Origin: Colwellia sp. D2M02
GTDB taxonomy: Bacteria; Pseudomonadota; Gammaproteobacteria; Enterobacterales; Alteromonadaceae
Assembly (NCBI RefSeq): GCF_018860755.1
Contig: NZ_JAHKPW010000032.1
Location: 166,992-230,991, forward strand
Reading direction: 5' to 3'
DNA length: 64,000 nucleotides
Position numbers and translations under genes: made by a program. Under the pieces are notes generated by a model that saw only the letters and a program-made list of their open reading frames with translations, made no database searches and was not told the DNA's origin. The stretch's first letter is position 1. Each line of letters begins with the position of its first letter. Positions 55,157 through 64,000 of this stretch are shown here, piece after piece.

Positions 55157-57034
55157 CTACAGCTCAACCATTTTCGGGTTTTTGGGGTAAAATTTATCCG
55201 GCAAGCTATTAATATGTTCAAAATAACGGGTATCTTTATAAGGTAGCTTCATAAAACCAGAAATACCCAGCCCTTCAATGGTAGGTAGTAACTGTAATAT
55301 TTTGGCCAAGCACTCACTAAACTCGACCTCTTTATCGTGGTTTAGTAACATTAAATAACTGTGAATTTTTAAATGTTGAGGTAACACTTCAAAAATAATA
55401 CAACCGGTGTGATGAATTGAGTTTAGCTGTGTTAAAACAGCCATGAGTTCGTCAGGTAAATATAAGTACTCGTCAGGATCTTTACCATCTTCAAAATAAG
55501 AGTGTAAACGTGTAGCATTATCAACGTCAGGCACATCACTCACTTCAAAAGCAATGCGCTGATTTTTATCAGCAATAAAAGGGAGTTCTGCACTCTCTCG
55601 CTCAACGTGTAATGTATTACGCGCGTTAAACAAGCAACTTTTGAAAACCCCAACTCGAAAAATACCTTGAGCAAGGTGCACAATATTATTCACCGCGCTA
55701 ATAAAAGAGCTACGTAACGATTCATCAAATAAGGTCAGGTTAGAGTCAATATAAACCCCTTCTTTCGCCCAACGTATTGCTAAGCCACCAACGACTGGAA
55801 AGCTACCTAAACGTCCTAATGATGCAATAAAGGCTTTTTCATTGTCCCCCATCCCCATTAGATAATTTTTATAATACTTATCTAGCTGTGCATCATCTAT
55901 TTGAGTTAATTGCTCGCTATGACTTTGCTCTCGTAAAAAAGATTTACGTGAGCCATAAACAACCGTGTCAATTGGCATTTTAGGCGGTTTTACCCAAATA
56001 GGAATTAAGGGTAAGGATTTAAATTGCGTTGGTTTTTTAGCAAGTACGACATTTTTTAAATAATGTAAATTATTAAAAAAGTAATCCCCCGCTTGATTAC
56101 GCAACTTTTCATTATCACTTAACATACCCGTCAACACCTGCGCTAGCACTTGCGGAAGCCCTAAAGCATTAGGGGTAATAACTTTAACGCCATAACGGCA
56201 TGACTGCCCTGAAGCTAATGCGTAAAGTGTGGCAGCTAAACCTTGCTCATCAAAACGCGGTGATGACAAGCCGCCATTTAACTGCTCAGGTCCAATAAAA
56301 TAAACATCGCCCAAACGTGCATTGCTATGCTGTAAATCACTACTCATTAAGTCCATCACATTAGTACTGGTGCTTTGATGATTAATATCAAGTTGCGCAC
56401 TTACTGATGAACCCCAATCAATTAACTGAACTTTTCCAGTGGCGCTATCATAAACCACATTTGACGGTTTAATATCACCGTGGACTATTGGTTTATGCTG
56501 TGAATGCTGCTGGGTATCGCGTAAATACAACAAAATATCAGCTAATTGCAACGCAATACTCACCACAATTTCAGGCGCTAAAGGCCCTTGTTGCAATGAC
56601 AACTGTTCTAAGTCTATACCTGGTGCACGGCTCATTTGTAAAATAGATTGGCGCTTTATTTTTTGGTAATCAACCACTTTAGGGATTTGAGCATGGTTAA
56701 GCTGCGCTTGAATTTGCGCCTCCTCACCAAGTCTATCTTGTACATGCTGCGGTAAATTAACCCGAGAAAACTTAAACACCACTTGCTGCACGTTTTCAGG
56801 AACATAGCTAAGACTATGCTCTGAGTCGATCAAACGCGAGCTTGTTTTCTCTGCTGAGAACACAAATCCATAAGCACCTTTGCCAAGCAAGGCGACATTA
56901 GTAAAACCCAGTTGATTTAATTGTTGCTGACACAATGCAACCCACTTTTTTAACTTAGTCGCATCTTTGTGACTGAGTAAATAAATGGATTGCTCTTGAG
57001 CAATATAGAAATGTTGGAGCTTTTTTGAGGTCAA
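55157..57034 (-). CDS. Serine/threonine protein kinase with large C-terminal region
   Basis: The 625-residue protein starts at TTG (57034), since a stop codon sits two codons upstream and no ATG is near. The kinase domain (about 45-340) has the glycine loop GKGAYGFV (51-58), the ATP-anchoring Lys88 (VVFKFS), catalytic HGDIKPSN with Asp187 and Lys189, and DWG (206-208) in place of DFG, then YFIGPEQLNGG. The C-terminal 285 residues (about 345-625) carry no domain I know. There is no membrane helix. It is convergent with lipA and upstream of nothing except the pilin operon, whose pilX stop is 140 bases from its start on the same strand. Confidence 0.85.
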   Translation of the reverse strand: MTSKKLQHFYIAQEQSIYLLSHKDATKLKKWVALCQQQLNQLGFTNVALLGKGAYGFVFSAEKTSSRLIDSEHSLSYVPENVQQVVFKFSRVNLPQHVQDRLGEEAQIQAQLNHAQIPKVVDYQKIKRQSILQMSRAPGIDLEQLSLQQGPLAPEIVVSIALQLADILLYLRDTQQHSQHKPIVHGDIKPSNVVYDSATGKVQLIDWGSSVSAQLDINHQSTSTNVMDLMSSDLQHSNARLGDVYFIGPEQLNGGLSSPRFDEQGLAATLYALASGQSCRYGVKVITPNALGLPQVLAQVLTGMLSDNEKLRNQAGDYFFNNLHYLKNVVLAKKPTQFKSLPLIPIWVKPPKMPIDTVVYGSRKSFLREQSHSEQLTQIDDAQLDKYYKNYLMGMGDNEKAFIASLGRLGSFPVVGGLAIRWAKEGVYIDSNLTLFDESLRSSFISAVNNIVHLAQGIFRVGVFKSCLFNARNTLHVERESAELPFIADKNQRIAFEVSDVPDVDNATRLHSYFEDGKDPDEYLYLPDELMAVLTQLNSIHHTGCIIFEVLPQHLKIHSYLMLLNHDKEVEFSECLAKILQLLPTIEGLGISGFMKLPYKDTRYFEHINSLPDKFYPKNPKMVEL

Positions 57035-57171
57035 TGTTTAACTTAAGGTATATGCAATTATAACAATACCTACAGACTACAACATATCACTTAGGATGTG
57101 AATGAGTTGCCTGTACAGTACTTACCTTGGTTTATAGTAAATACTGTCAAAAAGCACTTCAATACTGCTAG

Positions 57172-58917
57172 CTAATATTGAAAGCCAACAAAGCTAATTA
57201 CCGGGGTACTACTTGAACCACCACCACCGTTGCTCTTTGTGAGCACGTTATCATGACGTATTTTCGCGCCGCCATCGACCTTAACCGTTTTTCCGCGCAT
57301 AGCGCCTAGCAATGTGGTCCCTGCCCCTAGCTCAATATTTGTTAATGGTGCATAAATAGCAGCATAAAATTCACCTGCCCCATCAAGGATAATACCGCGA
57401 TTAGTGCTTGTATCACTATAAGATGAATAAATACTCATCACAGGGCGCGGAGCTTTACCATTGGAGCCATCGGTAAATCCGAATTTTTCAGCAACAATTG
57501 CACTGCCAGCATTAACACTTACCTTACCTTTAGTAATAAGGGTTAAACTACTGCCCTCTAGTATTGTCATCTTTGAACCACCTGTTAAGGTGAAGTCGCC
57601 CGTTAAATATAGCGTTACATCACCTGAAATAACAGCATTTGCATCAGCACCTAAATAAAGTTTACTCATTTTAATAACGGGTAAAACCTCACCTAACACT
57701 GAAGCTTGCACCGAAGAAAATACTCTATTATCACCAGCGGTTGTATATTTAGCTTTAGTGCTATAATTAGATTCAGTAAAAGTAAAAACACTAGAGCTCT
57801 CAGTACCTAATTCATATAGTGTACCAGGAACATTATCAATAACATCAACCTTACTTTCAATTGACAAATGGTCACAGTTAATCGCGGGATCGGTTTTATC
57901 ATAACCAGGAAGCAAAGCTGCGTCTGGATCATATTCTTTGACCTTACTGACATGCGGGTGAACATTAAACTCACTAGTTGTGTAATCTTTGGTCATGCCA
58001 CCTGGTGTATAGGTACCACCATATAAAATGTCAGGCAGAATTTGTGCTGTATTAGTAATATCAGATCGTACTAATTTAGCATCTTCATTAACCCGAACAT
58101 AACCACCAATAATGCCATCTGTAATAGTAAAATTTTTACCTGCTAAAACATTACCGCCAACTCGCTCAACCAAAGATCCTGTAGCAATCGTGATACTACC
58201 ATTAGCATGTAGATTACCGCTAACCACAGAGGTACCTAAGTTAATATCACCCGTTGAATTTATATCACCGTCAACCAGAATGGCATTACCACTTGATCCA
58301 GAAGATACATCAACGTCAGCACCTGGATTAATTGTTGACACGTCAGCCCCACCACTAAAGGTTGGGTCGCTGGAGTCAAAACTATCAATTTTACCACCAC
58401 CACCTAAACCGACACCATCACAACCAACAACGGCATCAGCAAAAGGAGAGCTAGCACCACCTGGGGTAATGGCTATTCGCGCTGTTAAGCGATTTAAACC
58501 TTCAAAGCGGTTACCGTCACTCGCTAAAATTAACTCACCACCGTCAACAGTCGGTGTAACTGAGTATTGGGTCCCTGCTAATGTACCAGTTCCCGACTCC
58601 TGTGCTGCCAAAGCGGCGGTTAACTCTGCAAGGGTGCTACTCGGGTTATTAGCTATATATGCTTGTGCCGCTGCTATATAATCAAATACACCTTGTTCAC
58701 TGACTAAACGCGCATTAAGTTTTTTCTGGTAATTACCACTTAAGCGCTCTTGATTTACATTATCTCTTAATGAGCTCAGTACCAAAATACTGGCTAAACT
58801 ACTTAAAATAAGTACCGTGATTAAAGTAAAGCCACCTTGTTTTGCTTTGTAATTTGTCAACATAGAATTCTGCATATTATCAACCTGAATATTCATTGCA
58901 TTTTGCTGGTTTTTCAT
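57172..58917 (-). CDS. pilX: PilX-like minor pilin with an unusually large C-terminal domain
   Basis: The first 60 residues hold a PilX-type prepilin leader: cytoplasmic leader, GGFTLITVLILSSLASILVLSSL helix, then NQERLSGNYQKKLNARLVSEQG, which is the PilX N-terminal pattern. The usual Glu5 of pilins is replaced by Thr. PilX proteins are normally 150-250 residues; this one has 581. The extra part is rich in Gly, Ser, Asp and Thr, with repeating short strands (DGDINSTGDINLGTSVVSGNLHANGSITI) like a beta-helix or bactofilin-like surface domain. It ends the pilE-fimT-pilV-pilW-pilX operon and could act as an enlarged pilus-tip subunit. Confidence 0.7.
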   Translation of the reverse strand: MKNQQNAMNIQVDNMQNSMLTNYKAKQGGFTLITVLILSSLASILVLSSLRDNVNQERLSGNYQKKLNARLVSEQGVFDYIAAAQAYIANNPSSTLAELTAALAAQESGTGTLAGTQYSVTPTVDGGELILASDGNRFEGLNRLTARIAITPGGASSPFADAVVGCDGVGLGGGGKIDSFDSSDPTFSGGADVSTINPGADVDVSSGSSGNAILVDGDINSTGDINLGTSVVSGNLHANGSITIATGSLVERVGGNVLAGKNFTITDGIIGGYVRVNEDAKLVRSDITNTAQILPDILYGGTYTPGGMTKDYTTSEFNVHPHVSKVKEYDPDAALLPGYDKTDPAINCDHLSIESKVDVIDNVPGTLYELGTESSSVFTFTESNYSTKAKYTTAGDNRVFSSVQASVLGEVLPVIKMSKLYLGADANAVISGDVTLYLTGDFTLTGGSKMTILEGSSLTLITKGKVSVNAGSAIVAEKFGFTDGSNGKAPRPVMSIYSSYSDTSTNRGIILDGAGEFYAAIYAPLTNIELGAGTTLLGAMRGKTVKVDGGAKIRHDNVLTKSNGGGGSSSTPVISFVGFQY

Positions 58918-58977
58918 ACCATCCCTGAATAATTTGTTATTAACTTATCGTTAACAGCATCCCTATTCTAATAATCT

Positions 58978-59514
58978 TTATATATTTGCTCTTAAAATGG
59001 CGGTAGTTAACGCCACATCAATATTCACACTGCCACCAAAATCAGCTCTAAGTACTAGTGGGGTTACTTGAATGCTAACTAAATCACCATTAGTACTAAA
59101 ATTCATATCTGCCATACCGGTTAATAACCTTATTTCAGGAGCGCCGTTAATTGAACAAGTTAAATTGGGAGCAACAAAATCATACATTTCAATAAAAGCG
59201 GCAACGGGGTTTGTTCCTAAACATGACGTTGCATTTGCCGGTAAACTTACCGTTAAAGTATTCCCTGCATTAGTCACATTTACCGATGCGGTACTTTCAA
59301 CTTGCTTTAAACTACGCGTAAAAACCGTTCCACTATAACGAATAACTTCTTGAGCATTTTCAAGTTCTTGGCTTGCTTGAATCGTTGCACTAATTGACGA
59401 ATAAGTGCCAACAACACCCAACAGTAAAATGCCACTAATTGCCAAGGCAATCATCAATTCAACGAGTGTAAATCCTCTTGTTGCTCTTATTGTTTTTTTA
59501 ATGTTATTCATCAT
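58978..59514 (-). CDS. pilW: PilW-family minor pilin
   Basis: The 178-residue protein has a class III leader with cleavage before FTLVELMIALAISGILLLGVV (GFTLVE signature, Glu5 present) and continues with TYSSISATIQASQELENAQEVIRYSG, a PilW-like pattern. Three cysteines in its later half may form disulfides. The start is one of two neighbouring ATGs just after the pilV stop (TAATTATGATG); no ribosome binding site is visible, so translation is probably coupled to pilV. Confidence 0.8.
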   Translation of the reverse strand: MMNNIKKTIRATRGFTLVELMIALAISGILLLGVVGTYSSISATIQASQELENAQEVIRYSGTVFTRSLKQVESTASVNVTNAGNTLTVSLPANATSCLGTNPVAAFIEMYDFVAPNLTCSINGAPEIRLLTGMADMNFSTNGDLVSIQVTPLVLRADFGGSVNIDVALTTAILRANI

Positions 59515-59516
59515 AA

Positions 59517-59981
59517 TTAAGGACATATTTGATAAAACTGTGCATTAACAACCGCCTGATTTTGATCAACGTTAGCCTCGGCCTCATCATCTAAACGAGT
59601 ATCGATCCAACTCACGGTAATATTAAGATTATTCGCAAAAGCTGCTAATTGTGCCGGAGGGATTGTTAACGTGTAATAAGGTGTTTGAGGTTGAATATTA
59701 GCTTCATGCGCCGCATCTATTGCTCCTGCGGTTTGTAAAGCACATAAGTTAGCCCAAGTTCGCTCTATGGCATTATTTGCCTGAATAAGCGATACGGTAT
59801 AATTAAAACTGTTAGTTGCATACTGCAGTGATTTTAGTTGAGCGGCAGCAAGCCCTAATAAGGCAATAGTAGAAAGTACTAATGCTATTAGTACCTCAAC
59901 CATAGAAAACCCTTGAATGCTTCTTGCTGTTTTGCTAAAGGCTACAGAGTTTAATCGCTTATTACTTATCTGGTTCTTCAT
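59517..59981 (-). CDS. pilV: Type IV pilus modification protein PilV
   Basis: The chosen ATG at 59981 has AAGG seven bases upstream and gives a 154-residue protein; an alternative start at 60005 would overlap the upstream gene. The prepilin site GFSMVEVLIALVLSTIALLGLAAAQLKSLQYATNSF carries the PilV hallmark QLKSLQYA-type segment and Glu5. It supplies a minor pilin of the pilus initiation complex. Cys residues at about 100 and near the C-terminal CP end may form a loop. Confidence 0.85.
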   Translation of the reverse strand: MKNQISNKRLNSVAFSKTARSIQGFSMVEVLIALVLSTIALLGLAAAQLKSLQYATNSFNYTVSLIQANNAIERTWANLCALQTAGAIDAAHEANIQPQTPYYTLTIPPAQLAAFANNLNITVSWIDTRLDDEAEANVDQNQAVVNAQFYQICP

Positions 59982-59991
59982 AAAATGACCT

Positions 59992-60459
59992 TCATGGGCA
60001 AACATTATTATTCACTAGAAAGCTTTGCCCGCTTGGCAATACCGTTAAACAGTAATCAACGGTATCCGTATCGCCATCTTGAATTAAAAAAGTACCGCCA
60101 CCTGTTTCACCTGATGCCGTTATATTTAAGTTAACAAGACCGGAAACAGAAATAGTGCTATGGCTTGGTGAAAAAGCTTGTAAGGTATTGCCTGATAATA
60201 TCACTTGCCAATCGCCTGAATTTTCATTTAAAACAATAGCTGTATCTCTTTTAGCGGCTTCACTACGTGCAAACTTAAAGACACTGTGTAATTGGTTAGC
60301 ATTAGACACCAAACGTTCACGCTTCATTTGTGCAGACCATGAAGGTAAAGCCACTGATGCTAAAATACCTATAACAGCAACTGTAAATAACAACTCAATT
60401 AACGTAAAACCACCTTGTTTTTGATTAATCTTGTCTTGGTACTTATTTTGGTACTGCAT
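59992..60459 (-). CDS. FimT/GspH-family pseudopilin
   Basis: The 155-residue protein has the prepilin cleavage site GGFTLIELLFTVAVIGILASVALPSW followed by KRERLVSNANQLHSVFKFARSEAAKRDTAIVL, the FimT/GspH hallmark. In type IV pilus operons this gene (FimT or GspH-like) primes pilus assembly or binds DNA for uptake. AAGG precedes the ATG by six bases. It is the second gene of the operon, 126 bases after pilE. Confidence 0.88.
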   Translation of the reverse strand: MQYQNKYQDKINQKQGGFTLIELLFTVAVIGILASVALPSWSAQMKRERLVSNANQLHSVFKFARSEAAKRDTAIVLNENSGDWQVILSGNTLQAFSPSHSTISVSGLVNLNITASGETGGGTFLIQDGDTDTVDYCLTVLPSGQSFLVNNNVCP

Positions 60460-60585
60460 TTATCAACCTTTTCACAGTTATTAATGTTTAAACAATTCAA
60501 ATATCCAACGTTAATCTATAACAAATAATTAACATTAATGATAGCGCTGTCATTTTACTTAAAATAAAAAGAAATTTTTCTAAAA

Positions 60586-61002
60586 TCAGCCCCAACAATC
60601 AGTCAGTGACGATGATGAACCTTGTTGCCCTTGGTGATTAATCGTCATAGTAGCGCACTTATCGCCTGCTTGAGCGCTACCCGATTTAGGAGCTATTGAT
60701 AAAACAAATTGATCATTCAGTGCACCTGTACTTGCTGTAGGCGTATAAGTAAAAGTATAAAAATCTGTTGCTGTCACTTGAAACTCTCCAACTGCGCGAC
60801 CTGCAGCTGGATACTGCCCTGTTCGTGTATAAGCTCTTTCTAAAATAGCCACCTGTTGCAGGGCAAAATGTTGTACATCGGCTCGACGACCATCTTGCAT
60901 GTATGCTTGATAAGATGGAAATGCTATGGCGGATAAAATGCCAATAATAGCAACCACTATCATTAGCTCAATTAAGGTAAAACCTTTTGTTATTTTATTC
61001 AT
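60586..61002 (-). CDS. pilE: Type IV minor pilin PilE-like
   Basis: The 138-residue protein begins with a short leader and [26 protein letters not shown], the canonical class IVa pilin helix, then [33 protein letters not shown], which is the PilE minor-pilin pattern. A C-terminal disulfide loop between Cys near 115 and Cys near 137 (DKCATMT, TDCWG) closes the D-region. It is the first gene of the minor pilin operon, where a short leader sequence precedes the start. Confidence 0.88.
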   Translation of the reverse strand: MNKITKGFTLIELMIVVAIIGILSAIAFPSYQAYMQDGRRADVQHFALQQVAILERAYTRTGQYPAAGRAVGEFQVTATDFYTFTYTPTASTGALNDQFVLSIAPKSGSAQAGDKCATMTINHQGQQGSSSSLTDCWG

Positions 61003-61314
61003 GTATTATCTCAATTTTACTCATTACCATTATCTCTAACATTAGGTGAAACAGATGAAATGTAACAAAAAATTCACATTATTATAGGCATATATCATTA
61101 CAATAAACAACTCAGACCAGCATAAAAAACAGTCAGCATGAGTTTTTTATACATGAAATATTACTCAGGGTGCTAGTTTACAACTTTCAACTATAAATCA
61201 TACAGTTATAATTTAAAAATAATTAAAAAGCGTGCATAAAGGTTATTATTAGATATGTACGCCATACTATGGATTAAAAGATGATAAGAGTATGGCGTAT
61301 AAGGTTAGGTTGGT
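61003..61314. other. Intergenic region between HIT gene stop and pilE start
   Basis: This 312-base AT-rich region holds the pilE promoter and, at 61258-61299, a perfect 11-base hairpin TACGCCATACT / AGTATGGCGTA with a 20-base loop shortly after the HIT stop. I found no clear sigma54 site (GG-N10-GC) and no ORF. Confidence 0.45.
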
Positions 61315-61752
61315 TTAACGGTAAGTTGCCAAAACAGCCTTAAGTTGCGGCAACAATTTTTCTTTCAGTGCCTGCAACGATTGCTCATCGTAAGCAACTA
61401 ACGGTTGCTGTCCCCAAATAGGTTTAGGCCAACAAGCGTCACTTTTATAGCGCACCACATGATGAAGATGTAATTGCTCAACTACATTACCTAAGGCGGC
61501 AATATTCATCTTATCACCTTGAAAAGTTTGCATTAACAGCTCACTTAACAAGCTCGATTCATTTAATAACTGTTGTTGCTGCTGCCAATCAAGCTGGTAT
61601 ATTTCATTAATATCAGCAACTCTTGGTACTAAAATAAACCAAGGGTAAGTGCTGTCATTACATAATAATAATGTTGATAATGGTAATTGCGCTAACTCAA
61701 TACTATCTTTGGCTAATTGAGGATGTAAGCTAAATTCATTATTCACGTTCAT
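61315..61752 (-). CDS. HIT-domain protein
   Basis: From the ATG at 61752, with AAGGA seven bases upstream, the protein has 145 residues; an earlier in-frame start at 61788 has no such site. It carries the histidine triad LHLHHVVRY (His-x-His-x-His-x-x pattern, about residue 96-101) of the nucleotide hydrolase or transferase family. The N-terminal PWFILVPRVADINEIYQLD segment fits HIT substrate-binding strands. The substrate is probably an AMP-linked nucleotide such as Ap4A, but this is inferred from the family. It follows the YlqF gene on the same strand. Confidence 0.87.
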   Translation of the reverse strand: MNVNNEFSLHPQLAKDSIELAQLPLSTLLLCNDSTYPWFILVPRVADINEIYQLDWQQQQQLLNESSLLSELLMQTFQGDKMNIAALGNVVEQLHLHHVVRYKSDACWPKPIWGQQPLVAYDEQSLQALKEKLLPQLKAVLATYR

Positions 61753-61823
61753 AATAACGTCCTTGGGTTGACTAAGTGGTGTACGCAAGTTGTTAAGATG
61801 TACAACTTGCGTTCGAATAAGTG

Positions 61824-62756
61824 CTAGCGTTTGTTTTTGCGGCCACGACCTCGTGCTAGTTTTTTAGCTTCGCGGGCTGCAACGCGTTTTTCTTCTAATT
61901 CGGCAAAATGCAGATTTTCGCTTTCGATCATATCCGGTTTTTCAAAGGTTAATGAACCGAGGGTTTTATCTCGAATTTCATTAATAAGAATAACCGCCGC
62001 TTTATGTAAATCAACACGGCCACCACTTTTCACACAACCTCGCCGTCTACCTATTGCTTCAATTAAGTCTTCTTCATGTTGGGGCAATTCATCAAGCTTA
62101 TAACGCTCTAGTACACGTTCAGGGTAAGCACTCAATAAATATTCGGCTGCAAAGTAAGCAATATCATCGTGATCAAAAGCAGTATCTTTTACTGCCCCTG
62201 AAACGGCTAAACGATATCCACTATTTTCATTTGCAATTTTAGGCCACAGCATCCCTGGGGTATCAAATAGGTATAAACCTTCCTCAAGGCGAATGCGCTG
62301 TTGCCCTTTCGTTACCGCTGGCTCATTCCCTACTTTAGCTTTAGCCTTACCAACTAAGGTATTAATCAAAGTTGATTTTCCAACATTAGGAATTCCCATA
62401 ATAACGGCATTAATTTGCTTACCGGTTTCATCTTTATTTGGTACAAGTTTACGAATAAGGCTAGGTAAGGTTTTAGCTACTGAGGGGTTATCGGTAGTTA
62501 ACGCAATCGCTTTAACATTGTGTTGAGACTCTAAATAATTAAGCCATAGCTTTGTTAACTCTGGGTCTGCTAAGTCACTTTTATTTAAAATTTTAATCAG
62601 TGGTTTATCCCCTCTGATCTCAGTGATCATCGGGTTTTCACTACTAAAGGGTAATCGTGCATCACACACTTCAATGACTACATCAATCTGCGGTAATATT
62701 TCTTTGATCTCTTTTTGCGCTTTGTGCATGTGACCGGGAAACCAATTAATAGCCAT
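61824..62756 (-). CDS. ylqF: Ribosome biogenesis GTPase YlqF/RbgA
   Basis: The 310-residue protein is a circularly permuted GTPase: the G4 motif NKSD (KILNKSDLADPELT) comes before G1 in GIPNVGKSTLINTLVG (about 121-136) and G3 in DTPGMLWP. The first residues INWFPGHMHKAQKEI are the family signature. YlqF/RbgA matures the 50S subunit. The C-terminal tail is lysine- and arginine-rich (AKKLARGRGRKNKR), fitting rRNA contact. It precedes the HIT gene. Confidence 0.93.
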   Translation of the reverse strand: MAINWFPGHMHKAQKEIKEILPQIDVVIEVCDARLPFSSENPMITEIRGDKPLIKILNKSDLADPELTKLWLNYLESQHNVKAIALTTDNPSVAKTLPSLIRKLVPNKDETGKQINAVIMGIPNVGKSTLINTLVGKAKAKVGNEPAVTKGQQRIRLEEGLYLFDTPGMLWPKIANENSGYRLAVSGAVKDTAFDHDDIAYFAAEYLLSAYPERVLERYKLDELPQHEEDLIEAIGRRRGCVKSGGRVDLHKAAVILINEIRDKTLGSLTFEKPDMIESENLHFAELEEKRVAAREAKKLARGRGRKNKR

Positions 62757-62846
62757 GTATATCCTAAATAGTGAACTGAAAAAATTAACGGTGGTAATTT
62801 TAGCAAGCTTTTTAGTTTGTTGTTAGCTATTTAATTAACAGTTAAT

Positions 62847-63788
62847 TTATTGATGATTATCTGCTGACTGAGGAGTTTGCATCGTAGTGTGGCGGCTTTT
62901 ATACTCTCGCGGGCTTATCCCATACAAGGCTTTAAAGCAGCGACTAAAGTGACTGCTATTAACAAACCCTAACGCAAAACAAGTTTGTGTTATTTGCTGG
63001 CCTTGCGCCAGACTTTCGGCCGCTTTTTTTAGTCGGATTTGTTGCTGATACACCAAAGGGCTACAGCCTAGATGTTGCTTAAACTGGCTGAAAAACTTGG
63101 TTCTGCTCATACAAGCAATGCGCGCTAATTCATCCACATTAATAGGCTGGCTCAGCTGGTGGTGTATAAAATTTAAAGCAGCGGTTAAACCGCTGTTTTC
63201 AGGATCTTGAGCAGTAAATGTTAAAATAAAATCCCGTGTTTGTTGTCGCAATAATCTAATGGTTAACTCAGATACCGCCAGCTCTATCATAACATTTCTA
63301 TCAGGATGGTTTTCACTATACATTCGCACAATGCGGTTCAACACTTGTTGGATATAGTTATTGTGATGAGTATGTAATAATTTATGATGATATTGCCAGC
63401 AACCAAATTCTCGATTAAGCGGTTGCTCTACATTTAAACTATTAGCGATCTGGTTAACTCTATCGCGCGATAATTCAATTGCTAAACATGTCGTAGGTTT
63501 ATTTAAGCTAGCTTCGGGGAAGTCTATTTCAACGTCATAATACGGCGCCATAATAAAAGACTGATGCGGAAGAAACTCTCGTGCATAGTCTTCATCACTA
63601 TGCATAATTTTTTTTCCTGTCACCATGGCACAAAACAATAACTGATCAGAGCTTAACTTGACCTTATTAGCCACTTCATAGGTGTCATAAATAGCCAACT
63701 CAGAGTCAGGGCCAGCAAAGCTTAACTTATTCTCTACCAATACCTGTGGCGATTTTCTAATGTTATCTATGGTGTGACTCAGCAACAT
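62847..63788 (-). CDS. AraC-family transcriptional regulator
   Basis: The 313-residue protein has an N-terminal AraC_N-type sensor domain (about 20-190, with NVMIELAVSELTIRLLRQQTRDFI) and a C-terminal double helix-turn-helix (about 215-305) with INVDELARIACMSRTKFFSQFKQHLGCSPLVYQQQIRLKKAAESL and ITQTCFALGFVNSSHFSRCFKALYGISPREYKSR. The N-terminal domain resembles regulators of alcohol or aldehyde metabolism. Its own targets are not in this window; the next gene downstream is ylqF, not an obvious target. Confidence 0.9.
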   Translation of the reverse strand: MLLSHTIDNIRKSPQVLVENKLSFAGPDSELAIYDTYEVANKVKLSSDQLLFCAMVTGKKIMHSDEDYAREFLPHQSFIMAPYYDVEIDFPEASLNKPTTCLAIELSRDRVNQIANSLNVEQPLNREFGCWQYHHKLLHTHHNNYIQQVLNRIVRMYSENHPDRNVMIELAVSELTIRLLRQQTRDFILTFTAQDPENSGLTAALNFIHHQLSQPINVDELARIACMSRTKFFSQFKQHLGCSPLVYQQQIRLKKAAESLAQGQQITQTCFALGFVNSSHFSRCFKALYGISPREYKSRHTTMQTPQSADNHQ

Positions 63789-63821
63789 AAACTATTCATC
63801 CTAATTTATTTTTATTTATCT

Positions 63822-64000
63822 AGGGGCGGTTGCTCTTTCGCGGTTAACTTTTGTTCGAGATAAAAGCGTTTAAATCGCGGCGGACAGCGTTTGTGGGGCA
63901 TTTTCACTGCGTTATCACCTTTTTGTGTGACGCTACAGGGGTGTAGCTTATTAGACAATGCAGGAGTTTATTGTCCTGAACAACCACACGACAAAGGCTC
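63822..64000. mobile_element. Diverged, window-truncated relative of the 6503-6794 repeat element
   Basis: The segment starts AGGGGCGGTTGCTCTTTCGCGG and continues with GGTTAACTTTTGTTCGA, AATCGCGGCG, AGCGTTT, TGCGTTATCACCTTTTTG, GACGCTACA, TGTAGCTTATT, TTATTGTCCTGAA and ACAAAGGCTC, in the same order as the reverse complement of 6503-6794. The stretch between the GCGGCG and AGCGTTT blocks (about 80 bases, with the GCCCGAAGGGTTCGGC hairpin) is missing, and TTAGACAATGCAGGAG is an extra piece. The right end lies outside the window. Confidence 0.7.

Noticed and set aside
58112..58681. 189-residue ORF on the plus strand, Pro-rich
   Set aside because: It is antisense to the PilX-like gene and its proline bias simply mirrors the Gly-rich coding strand.

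Overview
This is an AT-rich gammaproteobacterial chromosome segment. The gene content and order (complete tol-pal operon followed by tRNA-Lys genes and nadA; leuS-lptE-holA-nadD-rsfS-rlmH-mrdA-rodA-rlpA-dacA-ybeD-lipB-lipA), the lysine riboswitch before lysC and the many sensory and pilus genes suggest a marine member of the Alteromonadales. Colwelliaceae (Colwellia or Thalassotalea-like) is my best inference, not something the sequence proves. Most of the window is ordinary core genome. No prophage, CRISPR array, rRNA operon or transposase gene was found.

Layout. 1-969: 3' end of a TonB-dependent receptor. 1053-3889: leftward three-gene operon of a tandem-domain membrane protein, a family 3 solute-binding protein and an unrecognised membrane-anchored protein. 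4193-6166: VC0807-family membrane protein convergent with hemH. 6503-6794: a roughly 290 bp element bounded by inverted repeats, with a diverged, truncated relative at 63822-64000. 6883-8972: FrnE-like DsbA and CMD-family genes divergent from a TetR regulator, with three palindromic candidate operators between them. 9227-17299: sbcB, a PAS/EAL/CBS protein, a DASS transporter, an SGNH-type lipoprotein, a hydroxyacid dehydrogenase and glutathione peroxidase. 17406-19140: lysC with its lysine riboswitch. 19678-27147: outer-membrane barrel protein, acnA, an FNT channel, a MAPEG protein and an aldehyde dehydrogenase. 27227-34875: tRNA-Ser, nadA, five identical tRNA-Lys genes and the tol-pal operon. 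35093-41333: DEAD-box helicase with a long leader, PilZ-like protein, Lon-like protease and zinc-ribbon protein. 41534-55076: the long rightward envelope, translation and lipoate block. 55157-61002: a Ser/Thr kinase and a minor-pilin operon. 61315-63788: HIT protein, YlqF GTPase and an AraC regulator.

How the genes fit together. The block 41534-55076 joins leucyl-tRNA charging, LPS assembly, replication clamp loading, NAD synthesis, ribosome silencing and methylation, cell elongation (PBP2, RodA, RlpA, PBP5) and lipoate attachment, much as in E. coli. The tol-pal genes hold the outer membrane during division. The pilin operon (pilE, fimT/gspH, pilV, pilW, oversized pilX) should supply type IV pilus tip or priming subunits; the adhesin gene pilY1 usually found with it is absent here. 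The most unusual items are the repeat element, the unrecognised operon at 1053-3889, and the pilin locus with its large PilX and neighbouring kinase.
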